DNA of 64,000 nt. Origin: Prevotella sp. GTDB taxonomy: Bacteria; Bacteroidota; Bacteroidia; Bacteroidales; Bacteroidaceae. How positions within the stretch are numbered: the first letter of the stretch is position 1; every line of letters starts with the position of its first letter. Both the position numbers and the translations under genes were made by a program. The stretch covers positions 186,001 to 250,000 of the forward strand of contig JALCDQ010000001.1 in NCBI GenBank assembly GCA_022641735.1, in the 5' to 3' direction. Positions 60,648 to 64,000 of the stretch are shown piece after piece. The notes beneath the pieces are model-generated. The model was not told the DNA's origin and did not search any database. It saw nothing but the letters and a program-made list of their open reading frames with translations.

Positions 60648-62529
60648 CATATTACATGACTTTTTTGGATATAGCGATTTCCGCGGCATCCAAAAAGACA
60701 TTATCGAGAGCATTGGAAGTGGAAAGGACACGTTAGGCCTGATGCCTACAGGAGGAGGGAAGTCCATCACCTTTCAAGTTCCTGCTCTTGCCAAAGAAGG
60801 AGTGTGCATTGTCATCACGCCTTTGATAGCTTTGATGAAAGACCAAGTGATGCATCTGCGGGAGAAAGACATTCGTGCGGCCGCCATTTATTCAGGGATG
60901 TCACGTCATGAGATTATCACGACTCTTGAGAATTGCATCTTTGGAGGTTATAAAATTCTGTATGTTTCGCCCGAACGCCTTTCCTCAGACCTCTTTCAGG
61001 CAAAGTTGAAACACATCAACGTCAGTTTCTTTACGGTTGATGAGGCACATTGCATCAGCCAATGGGGTTATGATTTCCGCCCTTCCTACCTGAACATCGC
61101 AAACATCCGCAAACTGAAGCCTGACACAGCGATTTTAGCACTCACGGCATCTGCTACACCTAGAGTGGTGGAGGATATTCAGAAGAAGCTTTGCTTCCAA
61201 CAGGAGAATGTCTTCCGAATGAGTTTTGAGCGCAAGAACCTCGCTTACATCGTGAGAAAGACATTGGATAAAAACCAGGAACTCATTCATATCTTGCAAT
61301 CTGTGAAGGGCTCTGCCATCGTCTATGTCAGGAGTCGAAGGCATTCCAAAGAGATTGCCAAGATGCTCACAGACTATAAAATAAATGCCGTTTTCTTTCA
61401 TGCGGGACTGGACTCTGCAGTGAAAGACCAGCGACAAAAAGACTGGCAAGCAGACAAAAGCCGTGTTATGGTCGCGACAAACGCCTTCGGTATGGGTATT
61501 GACAAAGCCGACGTGAGGCTCGTGATCCATTATGATTGTCCGGATTCAATTGAGGCTTACTTCCAGGAAGCAGGACGAGCAGGACGTGACGGAAAGAAGG
61601 CTTACGCCGTTTTGCTTTACAATAACAGTGACCATAGGAAGCTTGAAAAGAGAATTATCGATAACTTTCCAGATAAAGACTATATAAAAGATGTATATGC
61701 GCACCTTGCTTACTATTACCAATTGGCTGTAGGCAGTGGATATGGGCATACCTATGAATTTGAAATCGATAAGTTCTGCAATATCTATAAATACTTTCCG
61801 CTTCAGTTAAATTCCGCCCTGAAGATACTTCAGAGAGCTGGATATATCGTTTATGAGACTGACCCGGATGCCAATGCGAGAGTCATGTTCCTGCTTAGCC
61901 ATAGTGAGCTTTATCGGTTGGAGTCCACGTCTCCCCACGAGGAGGCTGTCATCACTGCCCTCTTGAGAAATTATGGAGGTCTCTTCACGGATTATTCTTA
62001 CATTGATGAGGGCTTTATTGCCCAACAGGCAGGTCTGAGCACGCAACAAGTTTATCTCCTTCTGAAAGGACTTTCGCAGCGCCACATCATCCATTTTATC
62101 CCAAGGCGAAAGACGCCTTACATTACTTACACTACAGACAGAGAGGACACAGAGTACATCATCCTCAAGAAAGAGGTCTATGAGGACCGTAAAGCCCAAT
62201 TTACGGAACGCATTCATGCCATGGAGGCCTATGCCATAAATGATGAAAAATGCAGAAGCCGCCAATTGCTCGAATATTTCAGTGAGAAGAAAGTTGCCGA
62301 TTGTGGACAATGTGATGTGTGCATTGAGCAGAAATCCGACCAACTTTCCACGGAAAAGTTGAAGAATCCCGAAGAGCAGATACTTTCCCTTTTAGCAGAT
62401 GGAGAAAAACATAGTTTCTCTGAAATTCTACAAATGAACATCCCCGAAAGACAATTGGATGGGGCTCTTCAACATCTTGTGACTGAAGAAAAAATAGGGC
62501 TTGACGGCTCGGATATCTATAAGGCCTGA
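60631..62529 (+). CDS. recQ: ATP-dependent DNA helicase RecQ
   Basis: 632 residues. Walker A LMPTGGGKSITFQVPAL, DEAH box TVDEAHCISQWGYDFRPSY, helicase motifs V-VI (FGMGIDKADVRLVIH, EAYFQEAGRAGRDG), a zinc-binding RQC region (CRSRQLLEYF, CGQCDVC) and a short C-terminal winged helix. The HRDC domain is not obvious. It unwinds DNA 3' to 5' ahead of RecJ. It starts within the last codons of recJ; the pair forms one operon with the -7 box at 58841. Confidence 0.95.
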   Translation: MKSYLDILHDFFGYSDFRGIQKDIIESIGSGKDTLGLMPTGGGKSITFQVPALAKEGVCIVITPLIALMKDQVMHLREKDIRAAAIYSGMSRHEIITTLENCIFGGYKILYVSPERLSSDLFQAKLKHINVSFFTVDEAHCISQWGYDFRPSYLNIANIRKLKPDTAILALTASATPRVVEDIQKKLCFQQENVFRMSFERKNLAYIVRKTLDKNQELIHILQSVKGSAIVYVRSRRHSKEIAKMLTDYKINAVFFHAGLDSAVKDQRQKDWQADKSRVMVATNAFGMGIDKADVRLVIHYDCPDSIEAYFQEAGRAGRDGKKAYAVLLYNNSDHRKLEKRIIDNFPDKDYIKDVYAHLAYYYQLAVGSGYGHTYEFEIDKFCNIYKYFPLQLNSALKILQRAGYIVYETDPDANARVMFLLSHSELYRLESTSPHEEAVITALLRNYGGLFTDYSYIDEGFIAQQAGLSTQQVYLLLKGLSQRHIIHFIPRRKTPYITYTTDREDTEYIILKKEVYEDRKAQFTERIHAMEAYAINDEKCRSRQLLEYFSEKKVADCGQCDVCIEQKSDQLSTEKLKNPEEQILSLLADGEKHSFSEILQMNIPERQLDGALQHLVTEEKIGLDGSDIYKA

Positions 62530-62681
62530 AAAAGAAGTTTACAGTCCGATAATTTTTAGACAAAGTATCAAATGGGGGTAAACGTCTTTCAAGGCTTTCC
62601 TTTCGACCTCTTTTTTTCTCACAAAACAATCTCTTCGCTTGCTTTTTAGCACTCCTTCAGCATTAACATCTATCCAACTAT
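62530..62681. other. Short gene-free stretch after recQ
   Basis: No terminator hairpin or gene visible before the dispersed repeat. Confidence 0.3.
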
Positions 62682-63085
62682 TTAACTTAAAATATCTAAT
62701 GGCGTTTATACAAGTGGCTAATGAAATATACAAGAATAATCTTTGCCTTCGTCATTTAGCCAAATAACATGGGACATTTGGCCAAATGTCTGGCTCATAT
62801 AGCCAAATAACAAGCCTATTAATGGTCTTTAAAAGGCCTATTAATCATTGTTTACAAGGTAAAAAGCCACCTTTTACCACCCCAAAGACCGCTTTTAAGA
62901 ACGGAATTAGAAATTTTCAAAAACCGACATCGATGTAAACGCCTCTCAAATGCGATTTAAGAGCATTTGCTTTCAAAGGCTCATAGTTTGAAGCCCCACC
63001 ATTTTTAGCGCCGTCTGTCTTATTTGCATAAATATGCAAAAACAGGATTTTTTATACAAAAACGGAATCCGATAAACATAGTTAA
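62682..63085 (+). repeat. Dispersed intergenic repeat, long copy 2
   Basis: Aligned with 13731-14130 (see the shared words there). The palindrome is here GACATTTGGCCAAATGTC (62773-62790): the same 14-bp core as copy 1 with both outer bases changed on each side so that pairing is kept. TTTGCATAAATATGCAAA (63023-63040) pairs apart from the central two bases. GGTAAAAAGCCACCTTTTACC is a third, interrupted dyad. Confidence 0.8.
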
Positions 63086-63263
63086 AATCATTGCCAATTA
63101 CCCTTGAAATTAACAATTAGATAATCTCAAGAGAATCGGCGAATTCAAAAATGAAGCGTGAATTTATGAAGATGACAACAAAAGGTAATATAAAATATTA
63201 GAATAAATTTTATCCAAACAAGACTATTCATTCTAAAAATGAGCTTATCGGACAGTCTGACAT
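63086..63263. other. Gene-free stretch
   Basis: AT-rich; nothing recognised apart from the terminator that follows. Confidence 0.3.
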
Positions 63264-63296
63264 AAAAAAAGAGGTGACTCATCACGAGCCATCTCT
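63264..63296 (-). terminator. Intrinsic terminator of the thioesterase gene
   Basis: On the minus strand GAGATGGCTC, 5-nt loop, GAGTCACCTC (one mismatch, one G-T) and then TTTTTTT; it lies 100 bp past the stop of the thioesterase gene. Confidence 0.7.
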
Positions 63297-63395
63297 CCTC
63301 CAATAAAACACTATGTACAAAAGTTTACCTAATAAATCTGTAATCATTAATGGTTGCAAAGTTATAATTTTATATTTAAACAACCAAATTTTCTT

Positions 63396-64000
63396 TCAAT
63401 AATTAACAAATTTAGCCAAACTTCTTGCAATTTCAATCTTTTTATCTGTTTCCAAATCATCTTTTACGATGCGGATGCAATACTCATTTTCGGCTTTCTC
63501 TTCCCTATAGAAGCTCAACTTATCTCCGCAATGAGCCTCAGCGACATAAGCCATCTCAAAGCGCTGCAGGAAATGAGTCTTATAATATTCCATAGGAAAC
63601 AAATCAAGCACGTGCTCAATATACTTCACACTATTGATATGACCATTCACGTCCACATCATTATAATAAGTGTCAATAGTCCTTATGAGCTTCGCATCGG
63701 CTGTCATCTGCACGCGAGAAGGCTTGGCTATCGGACATACCTTTTCGGTCTCTAGGTACTCCTTTATAAGTCCATCATGTATCTGCAGAATATCTGTGGG
63801 CTGACGAGTATCTGTATCTATCATGGCCCATATACTGCGTCCATAACCATACACATGGTCGTCCTCACCCTTCACAGCGAAGTTTCTGCTGGTGAAGAAT
63901 CTCATTGCACCGTCAACCCATGTTTCCACGAAAAAGCGGTCGTAGGCTTTCGGCATCTCCTTCATCTCCACGGCAAGGCGAGAAAGCACCCAAGTCTTGT
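63396..64000 (-). CDS. Acyl-ACP thioesterase (FatA-like), 5' end cut by the window
   Basis: 201 residues are visible and the frame continues past the right edge (upstream TWVLSRLAVEM runs on from the cut). Two hot-dog domains: WVDGAMRFFTSRNFAV and the second one with TYYNDVDVNGHINSVKYIEHV, where Asn and His match the catalytic positions of FatA/FatB-type enzymes. It releases fatty acids from acyl-ACP. A terminator follows. The start and promoter are outside the window. Confidence 0.88.
   Translation of the reverse strand, partial: KTWVLSRLAVEMKEMPKAYDRFFVETWVDGAMRFFTSRNFAVKGEDDHVYGYGRSIWAMIDTDTRQPTDILQIHDGLIKEYLETEKVCPIAKPSRVQMTADAKLIRTIDTYYNDVDVNGHINSVKYIEHVLDLFPMEYYKTHFLQRFEMAYVAEAHCGDKLSFYREEKAENEYCIRIVKDDLETDKKIEIARSLAKFVNY

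Overview
The window looks like a chromosomal segment from a gut-type Bacteroidales, most likely the Prevotella/Segatella group. Reasons: a SusC/SusD pair with a hybrid two-component regulator, GLPGLI, DUF5020 and GIN-domain proteins, C-terminal sorting-type tails on secreted proteins, and a TAnnTTTG -7 box upstream of most genes. Shine-Dalgarno sequences are rare. Genus is inferred from overall resemblance, not from a search.

Layout. 1-330: edge of an integrated element, with the first 28 codons of a tyrosine recombinase reading out of the window, paired arm-like repeats and a tRNA 3'-end attachment site followed by the tRNA's own terminator. 331-10117: a small membrane protein, a secreted subtilase, slyD-aroC, a MORN/GH25 lysozyme, pyrD-pyrK and a small XRE regulator. 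10118-10827: gene-free, AT-rich, with several palindromes. 10828-13665: holA, an HsdR_N-like nuclease-fold protein, a MazG-like pyrophosphohydrolase and a TerB/DnaJ protein. 13731-14650: a dispersed repeat, a putative operator array and the promoter of a polysaccharide utilization locus (PUL). 14752-35384: the PUL itself (SusC, SusD, two surface lipoproteins, a small secreted protein, GH5, GIN lipoprotein, PA14-containing GH31, GH3, HTCS). The enzyme set points to xyloglucan: GH5 cuts the backbone at the cell surface, SusC/SusD import oligosaccharides, GH31 alpha-xylosidase and GH3 beta-glucosidase finish them, and the HTCS senses a product and activates the locus.

35422-40854: a CsgG-like repeat protein with a structured leader, then a three-gene TolC/HlyD/MFS drug-efflux operon. 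40860-43811: a repeat-rich zone around a single Bro-N gene. It contains a tandem array of about 261-bp units, each with a promoter and a block of low-complexity sequence that differs from unit to unit; the last promoter reads into an AraC-family gene. 43812-49207: AraC regulator, a TonB-dependent-receptor-like protein with a GLPGLI protein, and a divergent membrane-bound transcription factor that looks like a histidine kinase whose catalytic half has been replaced by an OmpR-type DNA-binding domain.

49222-62529: mostly housekeeping genes (type II pantothenate kinase, B3/4 protein, NAD-dependent ligase, DUF5020, trmD, DUF805, patatin, aminopeptidase P, C1 peptidase, recJ-recQ). 62530-63395 holds a second long copy of the dispersed repeat, and the window ends inside an acyl-ACP thioesterase gene.

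Most unusual structures: the 261-bp promoter array (42.87-43.69 kb); the dispersed intergenic repeat family with base-pair-preserving palindromes (13.7 and 62.7 kb long copies, shorter relatives at 0.73, 5.7, 31.2 and 55.1 kb); the kinase/OmpR fusion regulator with its paired operator; and the pseudoknot-capable leader at 36.8 kb. No CRISPR array, intact insertion sequence, rRNA or complete tRNA was seen.
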